Positions 24,037 through 33,423 of a stretch of DNA of 64,000 bases are shown here, one piece after another. Source of the DNA: Chitinophaga nivalis (GTDB lineage: Bacteria; Bacteroidota; Bacteroidia; Chitinophagales; Chitinophagaceae). Made by a program: the position numbers and the translations under genes. Within the stretch, counting starts at the first letter, position 1. Every line of letters begins with the position of its first letter. Under the pieces are notes generated by a model. That model searched no databases and was not told where the DNA came from. It saw only the letters and a program-made list of their open reading frames with translations. The stretch lies in contig NZ_JAPDNR010000001.1 of assembly GCF_025989125.1 (NCBI RefSeq), positions 3,020,301-3,084,300 on the forward strand, written 5' to 3'.

Positions 24037-26292
24037 TTAGTTAAACTTGTTTTTCAACGCGGCCAGTTTCGCCTGGAAATCATTCAGCGGCGCCTCTTTT
24101 GCCGGTGCTTTTTCCTTGCGTTGTTCCTTACGCGGACCGTTGTTATGCGCAGGTTGTCCGCCACCTTTTTCCTGATCTTTCATCGACAAGGAAATACGTT
24201 TGCGGGCCACATCAATTTCCAACACGGTCACCTGTACTTTCTGGTTCAGTTTTACCGCTTCATTGGGATTGCTGATGAACTTATTGGACAGGTGAGAGAT
24301 GTGTACCAGACCATCCTGTTTAACGCCGATGTCTACAAAGGCGCCAAAGGCGGTGATATTGGTTACTACGCCCGGTAATACCATGCCTGTTTTCAGGTCT
24401 TCTATTTTGTGGATACCTTCCGCATATTCAAAGATTGCAATCTCATCGCGGGGGTCACGGCTTGGTTTGGCCAGCTCCTTCAGGATGTCTTCCAGTGTCA
24501 GTATACCTACTTCTTCATTGACATAATCCTTCGGATTGATCTTTTTGCGCAGGTCTTCCTGGTTGATCAGGTCTCCTACGGTGCAATGCTGTTTGGCAGC
24601 CATTTCCGTGATGAGGCTATAGCGTTCCGGGTGTACGGCGGAATTATCCAGCGGATTGTCTCCGTTTTCGATACGTAAAAAGCCCGCGCACTGTTCAAAT
24701 GCTTTTTCGCCCAGGCGGTGTACTTTTTTCAGTTGCATCCGGTTGCTGAATGCGCCGTTTTCTTTCCGGTATTTGATAATGTTTTCCGCCAGGGAAGGCC
24801 CCAGACCGGAAATATAGGCCAGCAGGTGTTTGGAGGCTGTGTTGAGGTTGACGCCTACATTGTTCACGCAACTAACGACCACGCGGTCCAGGCTTTGTTT
24901 TAAGGCAGATTGCCCTACGTCATGCTGGTACTGTCCTACACCGATGGATTTAGGATCGATCTTTACCAGTTCCGCCAGTGGATCTATCAGCCTGCGGCCA
25001 ATGGATACGGCACCACGTACGGTTACATCGTGATCCGGGAATTCTTCACGGGCTACTTCAGAAGCAGAATATACAGAAGCACCGCTTTCATTCACCATGA
25101 ACACATTGATTTTCTTACCGAAATCAATCTTCTTCACAAATTCTTCTGTTTCACGGCCGGCAGTACCATTACCTACGGCAATGGCAGCGGTATCATAGCG
25201 GTCGGCCCACTTTTTCAGCAGTGCCTCGGCATCATCTCTTTTATAGTTCTTTTCCAGCGGGAAGATAACGTTGTTATCCAGCATGTTGCCCTGGCTGTCG
25301 AGTGCTACAACTTTACAGCCTGTTCTGTAACCGGGGTCGATGGCAATAACTGCCTTAGGACCCAGCGGTGCTGCGAGTAACAGCTGGCGCAGGTTCTCCG
25401 CAAATACTTCGATGGCATCCGTATCCGCTTTTTCTTTGGCTACCGCCCGGAATTCGTTTTCCAGGGAGGGGCGCAGTAAACGTTTGTACGCATCACCAGC
25501 CGCTTTGCCTACCTGTTCGGCTGCTTTGCCTTTACCGGTAACAAATTGTTTGTTGATCAGTTCCACGGCCTCTTCTTCAACAGGTGCGATGGAGCTGAAC
25601 AATATACCTTCAGATTCTGCACGCAAAATGGCCAGTACCCGGTGGGAAGGCATCTCACGGAGATCTTCGGAGAATTCAAAGTAGTCTTTGTATTTGTCCC
25701 CTTCCTGCTCTTTACCTTCCACTACTTTGGAGGTCAGTTTACCGGTATGGGTAAATAATTTACGCAGTTTATCACGGCATTCCGCGTTTTCATTGATCCA
25801 TTCCGCAATAATATCACGGGCGCCTTTCAGGGCTTCTTCCGAAGTAGCTACCTGCTCGTTGAGGAAGGTTTCAGCTGCGGAAATATCACCGTCCTGCGAC
25901 TCAAACAGCAGTTTGGCCAAAGGTTCCAGGCCTTTTTCAATGGCCACGGTCGCACGTGTTTTGCGTTTAGGTTTATAGGGAAGATAAATATCTTCCAGCT
26001 CCGCCAGTACCCAGGTTGCTTCGATCTTCTCCAGTAACTCCGGCGTCATTTTCTCCTGTTCGGTAATGGTTTTGATAATAAACTCACGGCGTTCATCTAC
26101 TTCCTTGTAGCGTTTCTGGAGATCCTCAATACGGCCGATTTGTACCTCATCCAGGCTGCCGGTCACCTCTTTACGGTAACGGCTGATGAAGGGTACAGTA
26201 GAACCTTCAGCTAAGAGGTTCATGGTATTTTCAGCCTGTTTCGCCGCAATACCCAGTTCCGATGAAATAAGCGCAATGTGTTTCGGATTCAT
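24037..26292 (-). CDS. tex: Tex-family RNA-binding transcription accessory protein
   Basis: A 751-residue cytoplasmic nucleic-acid-binding protein, close to the usual length of Tex. The N-terminal Tex domain has VPFISRYRKEVTGSLDEVQI. A YqgF/RNase H-like domain starts at VIAIDPGYRTGCKVVALDS. Helix-hairpin-helix segments follow (LNTASKHLLAYISGLGPSLA, MQLKKVHRLGEKAFEQCAGF). The S1 domain starts at GMVLPGVVTNITAFGAFVDI and contains GLVHISHLSNKFI. The last 50 residues are a basic, low-complexity tail. Tex is linked to transcript turnover and elongation, and is essential or fitness-relevant in some bacteria. Confidence 0.96.
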   Translation of the reverse strand: MNPKHIALISSELGIAAKQAENTMNLLAEGSTVPFISRYRKEVTGSLDEVQIGRIEDLQKRYKEVDERREFIIKTITEQEKMTPELLEKIEATWVLAELEDIYLPYKPKRKTRATVAIEKGLEPLAKLLFESQDGDISAAETFLNEQVATSEEALKGARDIIAEWINENAECRDKLRKLFTHTGKLTSKVVEGKEQEGDKYKDYFEFSEDLREMPSHRVLAILRAESEGILFSSIAPVEEEAVELINKQFVTGKGKAAEQVGKAAGDAYKRLLRPSLENEFRAVAKEKADTDAIEVFAENLRQLLLAAPLGPKAVIAIDPGYRTGCKVVALDSQGNMLDNNVIFPLEKNYKRDDAEALLKKWADRYDTAAIAVGNGTAGRETEEFVKKIDFGKKINVFMVNESGASVYSASEVAREEFPDHDVTVRGAVSIGRRLIDPLAELVKIDPKSIGVGQYQHDVGQSALKQSLDRVVVSCVNNVGVNLNTASKHLLAYISGLGPSLAENIIKYRKENGAFSNRMQLKKVHRLGEKAFEQCAGFLRIENGDNPLDNSAVHPERYSLITEMAAKQHCTVGDLINQEDLRKKINPKDYVNEEVGILTLEDILKELAKPSRDPRDEIAIFEYAEGIHKIEDLKTGMVLPGVVTNITAFGAFVDIGVKQDGLVHISHLSNKFISNPNEAVKLNQKVQVTVLEIDVARKRISLSMKDQEKGGGQPAHNNGPRKEQRKEKAPAKEAPLNDFQAKLAALKNKFN

Positions 26293-26553
26293 ATCAATAA
26301 ATTTTGGGATCTTTTTGAGAGCAGATCTTTAGATATTATTGCCCCGGAAGATATACCACGAAAGCAAAATATGTAAAGATCCCTATCAGTAAATCACTAG
26401 ATTTTTACAGCCCGCAAATGTAATTAAAATGCCTTTCAAACATTTGTATATTTTTTTATTTTCAGATTTGGTCATTTTGGCCCCTGTACAGAAACAAAAT
26501 CCGACCTTCCCAAAATCAAGAAATCCCGAAATCTCTCCCTATTTTTACACTAT

Positions 26554-27324
26554 ATGGAAAAGAAACCAACATTCGATCGCCTCTTGCAAATCATGGACGA
26601 TTTAAGGGAAAAATGCCCATGGGACCGTAAACAAACTATCCAGACCCTCCGGCAGCTGACTATTGAAGAAACCTATGAGCTGGCAGATGCCATTACGGAC
26701 GAGGACTGGAAATCCATTAAGGAAGAACTGGGTGACATCCTGCTGCATATTGTATTCTACGCCAAAATAGGAGCAGAGCAGCAAAAATTTGATATCAACG
26801 ATGTCATCAACGGGGTATGTGAGAAACTCATTCACCGCCACCCGCATATTTATGGAGATGTGACCGTAGCGGATGAAGAAGAAGTCAAACAAAACTGGGA
26901 GAAGCTGAAACTGAAAGAAGGTAAAAAATCTGTACTCAGCGGGGTACCGGTTTCCCTGCCTGCACTGGTGAAAGCCATGCGACTGCAGGAAAAAGCCAAA
27001 CAAACCGGTTTCGAATGGGAAACGGCTGATCAGGTATGGGAAAAGGTGAAGGAAGAAGTCCATGAACTGGAAGAAGCCGTACAGACCAAGTCACAGGAAG
27101 AGAAGGAAGCCGAATTCGGGGATGTTATGTTCTCTCTCGTGAATTACTCCCGCTTCCTGCAAATAGATGCAGAGAATGCACTGGAACGTACCAATAAAAA
27201 ATTCCAGCGCCGGTTTCAGGAAATGGAGGCAATGGCATTGCAACAGGGGCGTACGCTCAATGATATGACACTAACGGAAATGGATACACTTTGGAATCAG
27301 GTGAAAGCGGCAGAACAGGTATAA
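26554..27324 (+). CDS. mazG: Nucleoside triphosphate pyrophosphohydrolase MazG
   Basis: A 256-residue housecleaning enzyme that hydrolyses (d)NTPs to NMP and pyrophosphate. Two MazG domains are present. The first has LREKCPWDRKQTIQTLRQLT and the metal-binding EETYELADAITDEDWKSIKE followed by EELGDILLHIVFYA. The second has ETADQVWEKVKEEVHELEEA and EAEFGDVMFSLVNYSRFLQI. The ExxE and ExxD metal ligands are kept in both. It lies alone between tex (divergent) and a sensor kinase gene; no toxin-antitoxin genes are nearby. The 261 bp between tex and this start show no other gene. Confidence 0.95.
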   Translation: MEKKPTFDRLLQIMDDLREKCPWDRKQTIQTLRQLTIEETYELADAITDEDWKSIKEELGDILLHIVFYAKIGAEQQKFDINDVINGVCEKLIHRHPHIYGDVTVADEEEVKQNWEKLKLKEGKKSVLSGVPVSLPALVKAMRLQEKAKQTGFEWETADQVWEKVKEEVHELEEAVQTKSQEEKEAEFGDVMFSLVNYSRFLQIDAENALERTNKKFQRRFQEMEAMALQQGRTLNDMTLTEMDTLWNQVKAAEQV

Positions 27325-27411
27325 TTTTTGCCCGGCAACGGCCGGCTGCTGAAGACCGGTTGTAAAACCGCCACCAGCCGATTATCCGGGTATATCATAT
27401 AAACAGCAAAG

Positions 27412-30400
27412 TTGATCGATACTAAAGAAATAAGACTTTTTTTCCTGCGTCATGGATATCTGCTGATCATTGCAGCATGGCTTTTTACTTTCGCATTCCT
27501 GTTCAGTAACTACTGGTCGTACTATTCTTCTCCGCAGGGAGTGAAACGCAGCCTGGAAAAAAGCATCCACCAACGGGAAAAGGCATTTGACAAACTGGTA
27601 AAAGATACCACCACAGCCTCCAGCCTTTTCCAGCGCAACTATACAGAAGAAACACTGGCGCGGCTCAATAACCGCGATTACTACGTTTTTGCCTACGATG
27701 CCAGTGATGGCGGCAACTGGCTTACTTTCTGGAGCACCAGCCAGGTGCAGCCGGAAGAGCTGCAAGGCGCACCCCTGAAAGAAGGCGACCAGTTCATGAA
27801 GCTGAAAAATGGCTATTATGAAGTGATTACCCGCAAACTCAGGTCTGTACCGGGGCACCAGCGTTTTCTGGTAGGCGTGATCCCCATCCGGATGGAATAT
27901 GCCATCCGCAATAATTACCTCGTCAGCCATTTTTATGATAAAGCCGAGCTAGGTGCGGAATACAATATCTTCCGCGAACAACCGGCGCTGATCCTGCCGG
28001 AACATATTATCCTGCCGGTACTCAATGGTCGCGGGGATACGTTGTTTTACCTGGATTACAACGCCGGGATGCACGTACATCCGCCCAACAACCTGAGTGT
28101 GGCGCTGCGGATACTGGGCTGTATCTGCGTACTGATTTTCCTGAACCTGTTTGCCACGCTGCTGGCCAAAAACACGAACCCGTTATACGGTTTTCTGTTC
28201 CTGTTCATCATCGTATTCAGCTTGCGGGTATTCAGCTACGTATATCCTTTCCCGTTCAACCTACGGGCCCTGAATATCTTTGACCCGAGGATCTATGCAA
28301 AAGATGATATCTTCTTCTCCCTGGGCGATCTCATGGTGAACGTGCTGCTGAGTTTCTGGATGATTCTCTTCTTCCGCGAACACGTAAAAACGATCAATCC
28401 GCCGGTCATTAAAAAGCGCTGGCTGCAAAGTGTGATCATCATCTTCGCCAGTCTGATTCTCTATATTGTAGAGCAGTTCCTGGCAGATTTGATACAGAGT
28501 CTCGTGATCGATTCCCACATCTCTTTTGATGTGACGAACTTTTTCAGTCTCAATGAATACAGCGTCATTGGCGTGATGGTACTGGGTTTTATCTCATTCA
28601 GTTTCCTGTTCTTCTCTCAGATCATTAACTACCTGTTAAATGAACTGACCAACTTCCAGTATCGGACCAAGTACATCTGGCTGGCGGCAGTCGGTATTAT
28701 CTGGGTGTTGTTCCGTATTCATAATCCGGAGCTGATGTTCTCTGTTTCGATGGTCATCTGGTTGCTGGCATACATCGTGATCCTCGACTTCCTGGCCGAT
28801 CGTTTTGAGAGTAGCACTGCCACGGTGCCCTTCCTCTTTTGGTTGTTCCTGCTCACGATCACTACCTCCGGGGTACTGGTACATTATAACAATCAGAAAG
28901 AGTTATATACGCGGGAACGGTTGGCAGAAGACCTGTCGAAACAAAAAGATCCCTACCTGGAGATGTTGCTGAATGAAGTAGGGAAGAAGATAGAGCACGA
29001 TGAATACATGCAGTATTTCTTCCAGAATAAAAATAACCGGGAGCGAAAGGGAGAGCTGGAAGAGATGTTGTCGCAGAAATATTTTCAGGGATACCTGAGT
29101 CGCTTCAATGTAACGTTTTATCCGTATGATGAAAACGGAGCACCGGTCTATGCGTCGGATACCGTGAGCCTGATGTCATTCAACCGGAAAATGTTGTTTG
29201 AGTCAGAAGCCTCTCCGTTGCAGGTAAGCGGCAACGACCTGTATTATTATGAACGCAGCTTTAATGATTACAGTTATATTGGCAAAAAGGAATTCCACAA
29301 CAAATCAGATTACGGCGTCACGGGATGGCTGGTGTATGTGTTGTCTCCCAAAGTAATCAGTAGTGAACGATTGTATCCGGAGCTGCTGGTAGAAGGGGAG
29401 CTGACGGATCTCAGCCGGGAATATGCCGCCAACTATTCCTATGCGGTATACGATAAAGGCATACTGGTTAGTAATAACAACGACTTCCCATTCCCGATCC
29501 GGCTGTATGCGCATGAACTACCAGCCACCGATATGGCGGTGAAAACCGTAGAAGGGCATTCAGAACTGATTTACAGGGCTTCGTCGGAAAAAGTGGTGAT
29601 TGTGGTAAAACAGAGCCGCACCTTCGTGGAATTCATTACGTTGTTTTCCTGCATGTTCTGTTTGTTTCTGTTGATTATTGTGATATACAAGGCATTTGAT
29701 CTGCTGATCAAGGCCCGTATGCGGTTGAGTAATGTGCGTAACCTGATTAGCATTAGTATCCGCAAGAAAGTACACGGCACCATCATTTTTATCGTTATTT
29801 TCTCTTTTATTATTCTGGGGATTACCACCATTAAATTTTTCATTTACCGGTCCGAATCCCAGAACCGCGAAAGACTGAGCCGGACCATGGGAGAGGTGGC
29901 ACATGATGTAGAAAAGGTCTTTGAACGGCAGCAGGATACTGACCAGATAGATGATCTCTATGATTCTTTTTTCCTGAGCCGCCTGTCTGGCGCCTTATCC
30001 GATATTGCGGACGACCGTGCCCTGGATATCAATGTATACGACAATGACGGTAACCTGCAGCTGACCACGCAGCCCATGATGACAGACAAGGGGCTGATCT
30101 CCAACAAAATGGAGCCGATGGCCTACTACAAGCTGTTCCGCCTGGAAAAGGTGCAGGCTATCCAGACAGAGAAAATAGGGACGATGTCTTTCCTGTCGGG
30201 GTACACGCCCCTGCGGGACCGCAACGGGGAAGTATTTGCCTATCTGAATGTACCTTACTTTGCTACACAAACGGAACTGAATCAGCAGATTTCCAGCTTC
30301 CTGGTAGCCCTGATTACGTTTAATGCCTTTATTTTCCTGATCGCCGGTATGGTAGCATTGCTGATCACCAACTCTATTACCCGTTCATTTTCGTTGGTGA

Positions 30401-31230
30401 CAGAAAAGCTGCGCCATGTAAACCTGGGGCAGCGCAATGATGAGATAGAGTGGGATAAAGACGATGAAATCGGTGCGCTGGTGAAGGAGTATAATAAAAT
30501 GGTGCGTAAGCTGGAAGTGAGTGCGGCGCGTTTGGCGAAGAGCGAGAGGGAAGGAGCGTGGCGGGAAATGGCAAGGCAGGTAGCCCATGAAATCAAGAAT
30601 CCGCTTACACCAATGAAGCTGAGTATCCAGTACCTGCAGCGGGCTATTGCGGGCGATTCGCCCAATGTAAAAGAGTTGTCGCGGAATGTGGCGGGTACGC
30701 TGGTAGAGCAGATAGAACACTTGTCGAATATCGCCTCCGATTTTTCGGCTTTTGCACGTATCGGTGAACCGGCGAATGAAGTGGTATTGGTGAATGATGT
30801 ATTGCATTCTTTAACCGGATTATATCAAAGCCATGAAGAGTGCCTGATTGAATATATCGCACCGGCACAGGAGTTTTATGTTTTTGCAGATAAAACCCAG
30901 ATGAACCGTTTATTCACCAACCTGTTGCAAAATGCAATTCAGGCTATTCCGGAGAATAAAAAAGGACATATTGTGGTGCAGTTAAAAGCTGTAGAGCAAT
31001 CGGTGATGGTGAGTGTGGCCGATAATGGAGAAGGCATTTCCCCGGAAGTGCAGTCGAAGATTTTTGTGCCGAATTTTACGACCAAGTCTTCCGGTACGGG
31101 ATTGGGGCTGGCGATGTGTAAAAACATTGCAGAGCAGGCCCGTGGAGAGATCTGGTTTGAAACGAAGCTGAATGAAGGCACTACTTTTTATGTGAAGTTA
31201 CCGTTGTTCCAGGACCGGCATCAGGGATAG
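27412..31230 (+). CDS. Large NtrY-like membrane sensor histidine kinase
   Basis: A 1272-residue kinase beginning with TTG at 27412 (the next Met is well inside). A first membrane helix (about 13-31) is followed by a large extracytoplasmic domain, then six or more helices near 230-480, a second external domain (about 490-740), two more helices near 745 and 785, a third sensing region and a further helix near 970. HAMP-like sequence then leads to the HisKA box (REMARQVAHEIKNPLTPMKL), the N box (LFTNLLQNAIQAIPENKK) and GTGLGLAMCKNIAEQ. The H and N boxes resemble NtrB/NtrY-type kinases. No response regulator gene is adjacent, so its partner is unknown. Three separate sensing regions in one kinase are unusual. 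Confidence 0.88.
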   Translation: MIDTKEIRLFFLRHGYLLIIAAWLFTFAFLFSNYWSYYSSPQGVKRSLEKSIHQREKAFDKLVKDTTTASSLFQRNYTEETLARLNNRDYYVFAYDASDGGNWLTFWSTSQVQPEELQGAPLKEGDQFMKLKNGYYEVITRKLRSVPGHQRFLVGVIPIRMEYAIRNNYLVSHFYDKAELGAEYNIFREQPALILPEHIILPVLNGRGDTLFYLDYNAGMHVHPPNNLSVALRILGCICVLIFLNLFATLLAKNTNPLYGFLFLFIIVFSLRVFSYVYPFPFNLRALNIFDPRIYAKDDIFFSLGDLMVNVLLSFWMILFFREHVKTINPPVIKKRWLQSVIIIFASLILYIVEQFLADLIQSLVIDSHISFDVTNFFSLNEYSVIGVMVLGFISFSFLFFSQIINYLLNELTNFQYRTKYIWLAAVGIIWVLFRIHNPELMFSVSMVIWLLAYIVILDFLADRFESSTATVPFLFWLFLLTITTSGVLVHYNNQKELYTRERLAEDLSKQKDPYLEMLLNEVGKKIEHDEYMQYFFQNKNNRERKGELEEMLSQKYFQGYLSRFNVTFYPYDENGAPVYASDTVSLMSFNRKMLFESEASPLQVSGNDLYYYERSFNDYSYIGKKEFHNKSDYGVTGWLVYVLSPKVISSERLYPELLVEGELTDLSREYAANYSYAVYDKGILVSNNNDFPFPIRLYAHELPATDMAVKTVEGHSELIYRASSEKVVIVVKQSRTFVEFITLFSCMFCLFLLIIVIYKAFDLLIKARMRLSNVRNLISISIRKKVHGTIIFIVIFSFIILGITTIKFFIYRSESQNRERLSRTMGEVAHDVEKVFERQQDTDQIDDLYDSFFLSRLSGALSDIADDRALDINVYDNDGNLQLTTQPMMTDKGLISNKMEPMAYYKLFRLEKVQAIQTEKIGTMSFLSGYTPLRDRNGEVFAYLNVPYFATQTELNQQISSFLVALITFNAFIFLIAGMVALLITNSITRSFSLVTEKLRHVNLGQRNDEIEWDKDDEIGALVKEYNKMVRKLEVSAARLAKSEREGAWREMARQVAHEIKNPLTPMKLSIQYLQRAIAGDSPNVKELSRNVAGTLVEQIEHLSNIASDFSAFARIGEPANEVVLVNDVLHSLTGLYQSHEECLIEYIAPAQEFYVFADKTQMNRLFTNLLQNAIQAIPENKKGHIVVQLKAVEQSVMVSVADNGEGISPEVQSKIFVPNFTTKSSGTGLGLAMCKNIAEQARGEIWFETKLNEGTTFYVKLPLFQDRHQG

Positions 31231-31352
31231 GTTATTTTCCGGAAGACAGGATACTCCCTGCTTCCGGAAAAACCGGATGCGGGAGGTACAAGGAGCAAAG
31301 AAACAGGGGAATATGACTGCATCAACACGGATAAGAAGATAAGACACTACGC

Positions 31353-31389
31353 AAAAAAGGCGTTCCAATTGTATTGGAACGCCTTTTTT
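31353..31389. terminator. Bidirectional terminator between the sensor kinase gene and plsX
   Basis: A perfect 17-bp stem (AAAAAAGGCGTTCCAAT / ATTGGAACGCCTTTTTT) with a 3-nt loop lies between convergent genes. Confidence 0.93.
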
Positions 31390-31412
31390 AATGTCTTTTT
31401 TGAAAGCAGGTA

Positions 31413-32366
31413 TTACTGTTTCTCGTTAGATACAAAGCTTTCTTTGATCTTTTCGAGCAGTTTACTTTCTATCATTTGTTGTGCGAGCAGTATCATGTTT
31501 TTAAAGGCGAGACCCTTTGAAATACCGTGACCGATGATCACTGGTTTGGAGACGCCTAGAACGGGAGTACCGCCATATGCTTCAAAATCAAATTTTTTCA
31601 TGTAATCATCCTCGATATTGCGTCTTAACGCTAATTCATGGAATGATTCGGCCATTTTCAGTATCACGTTGCCAGTAAAACCTTCGCATACAATTACATC
31701 GGCTTTTTCACTCAGCACGTCTCTACCTTCAATATTACCGATGAAATTAATTTGTTTGTTTTCTTTTAGCAGGGGATAGGTGGCCAGGGCGAGCAAATTG
31801 CCTTTACCTTCTTCTTCGCCGATATTCAGCAAGCCTATTTTCGGATTATCAATCTTCAGGATATGCTGTGAATAGAGGGAACCAAGAATGGCAAATTGCA
31901 CTAGGTTTTCTGGTTTGCAGTCGGCGTTGATACCCACGTCAAGTAAAAGGCCGTACGTTCCGTTTTCACGGGGTACTAAAGTAGAGATTGTTGGCCGTTG
32001 CACGCCTTCTATCGCCTTAATGGAATAGTAGGTGCCTACCATCATGGCGCCGGTATTACCAGCACTGATGAAGGCATCTATTTTTTCATTTTTTAACAAA
32101 TGAAAACCGATAGAGATAGAAGATTGTGGCTTCTCTTTCAGTGCCTTGGTAGGATGTTCATTCATCCCAACGGTCTGGGATGAATGAACAACTGAATATT
32201 TTGATTGGTCCAACTGTGCTTCCGCTACTAATGGGAGGAGCTGTTGCTCATCTCCGATCAGCACCAGATGCACGTCAGCTGCAACGGTGTCTAAAAATGC
32301 TTTTACTCCTTTTACTGCCTCTGTGGGGGCAAAGTCGCCGCCCATCATATCAAGCCCGATTCTCAT
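31413..32366 (-). CDS. plsX: Phosphate acyltransferase PlsX
   Basis: A 317-residue enzyme that converts acyl-ACP to acyl-phosphate, the first step towards phosphatidic acid. It has the start RIGLDMMGGDFAPTEAVKG, the segment SSQTVGMNEHPTKALKEKP, the loop AFISAGNTGAMMVGTYYSIK and VIVCEGFTGNVILKMAES. The ATG at 32366 gives the family-typical N-terminus; a TTG nine bases earlier is also in frame. It is the last gene of the common yceD-rpmF-plsX cluster that joins ribosome and membrane-lipid synthesis. Confidence 0.97.
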   Translation of the reverse strand: MRIGLDMMGGDFAPTEAVKGVKAFLDTVAADVHLVLIGDEQQLLPLVAEAQLDQSKYSVVHSSQTVGMNEHPTKALKEKPQSSISIGFHLLKNEKIDAFISAGNTGAMMVGTYYSIKAIEGVQRPTISTLVPRENGTYGLLLDVGINADCKPENLVQFAILGSLYSQHILKIDNPKIGLLNIGEEEGKGNLLALATYPLLKENKQINFIGNIEGRDVLSEKADVIVCEGFTGNVILKMAESFHELALRRNIEDDYMKKFDFEAYGGTPVLGVSKPVIIGHGISKGLAFKNMILLAQQMIESKLLEKIKESFVSNEKQ

Positions 32367-32414
32367 GTAACTCAAGTTTGTTCTTGTTAGCTCGGGTAAA
32401 ATTAGTAAAATTAA

Positions 32415-32609
32415 TTATTTAGCGCTGCTCTGTTTTTCCAATACTACTTTTCCTTTGTAGTACAGTTTGTTTTCCACCCAATGAGCACGATGTCTCAGGT
32501 GCACTTCACCGGTTGCGCTGTCTGTGCTTAATGTATCCGCTACCGCCTTATAATGCGTTCTTCTCTTTGCTGATCTTTGCTGAGAATGTCTGCGTTTAGG
32601 ATTTGGCAT
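32415..32609 (-). CDS. rpmF: 50S ribosomal protein L32
   Basis: A 64-residue basic protein with the L32 start MPNPKRRHSQQRSAKRRTHY, followed by HLRHRAHWVENKLYYKGKVV. The usual C-terminal zinc cysteines are absent, so it is the zinc-independent (C-minus) form. It lies between yceD and plsX on the leftward strand, with short gaps of 12 and 48 bases, as in most bacteria. Confidence 0.97.
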   Translation of the reverse strand: MPNPKRRHSQQRSAKRRTHYKAVADTLSTDSATGEVHLRHRAHWVENKLYYKGKVVLEKQSSAK

Positions 32610-32621
32610 TTTATTTAATTT

Positions 32622-33164
32622 TTAATTGTCCTTAAATTTATCCAATCCTTTCCAGATTGGATTATCATTTTCTTTAGCCTGCTGGTTCATTCGTTCCAGC
32701 ATTTCAATCACCTTAGGATTACAACCGCTTTTGCCATCGGCATTGTCGGGGTGTATACGCTGCATGGGAATACTCAGATGGATGAATTCGTATATCCAGG
32801 GAGCCACATTTAAGTGACTTTCTGTTTTTAAAATATACGATACATCCGGATCTTCTTCTTCACTGGCCATTTCTTCCGGATTGTCAACCAGTTTTACTAT
32901 CTGATTGAAATCGTCCCATAACCGCAGTTGGAAGGGTTCACCGCAACGATCACATGTTACTGTTACCGTGCCGCCTATTTCAAATTTCAGCAGAAAAAAA
33001 TTACTCTTCTTGTCTAAGCTCAGATTAATACTGGCTTTACAATCATTGAATTCTTTCGGACCTTCAAAGTTATCAAAGAAACTATCTCCTATCTCATACT
33101 GAAATGAATGCACCCCTGGTTTTAGTCCTACAAAGGCAATCTCAAATTCGCGGAGTGGTTTCAT
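32622..33164 (-). CDS. yceD: YceD family (DUF177) protein
   Basis: A 180-residue protein starting at the ATG at 33164 (MKPLREFEIAFVGLKPGVHS). It has the DUF177 Cys pair in VTVTCDRCGEPFQLRL and the tail segment RIHPDNADGKSGCNPKVIEM. An in-frame extension upstream to 33194 is less likely because it lacks the usual N-terminus. YceD proteins have been linked to 23S rRNA metabolism. It leads the yceD-rpmF-plsX cluster, and its position 12 bases before rpmF supports the call. Confidence 0.9.
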   Translation of the reverse strand: MKPLREFEIAFVGLKPGVHSFQYEIGDSFFDNFEGPKEFNDCKASINLSLDKKSNFFLLKFEIGGTVTVTCDRCGEPFQLRLWDDFNQIVKLVDNPEEMASEEEDPDVSYILKTESHLNVAPWIYEFIHLSIPMQRIHPDNADGKSGCNPKVIEMLERMNQQAKENDNPIWKGLDKFKDN

Positions 33165-33423
33165 ATTAATATCCTCACTTTTAGAGGGATGCAAAGGTAA
33201 TTAAATATTTGCAATTGCAAAAATTTCATAAATTTGTTCACTATCGATATTCTATTATATATATACTTATATTTATATAATAAAATGTCAGCCATACTAC
33301 TGTCTTGTGGCACCAGAAGTGAGATGCAAAGGTAATCAATTCAACTTTTATCTCATGCCTGTTTTTCGCAACGCAGGGAAAAAATTGAAAATAACCTGTA
33401 TTTCCCCATTCTGTCAAACGAAA

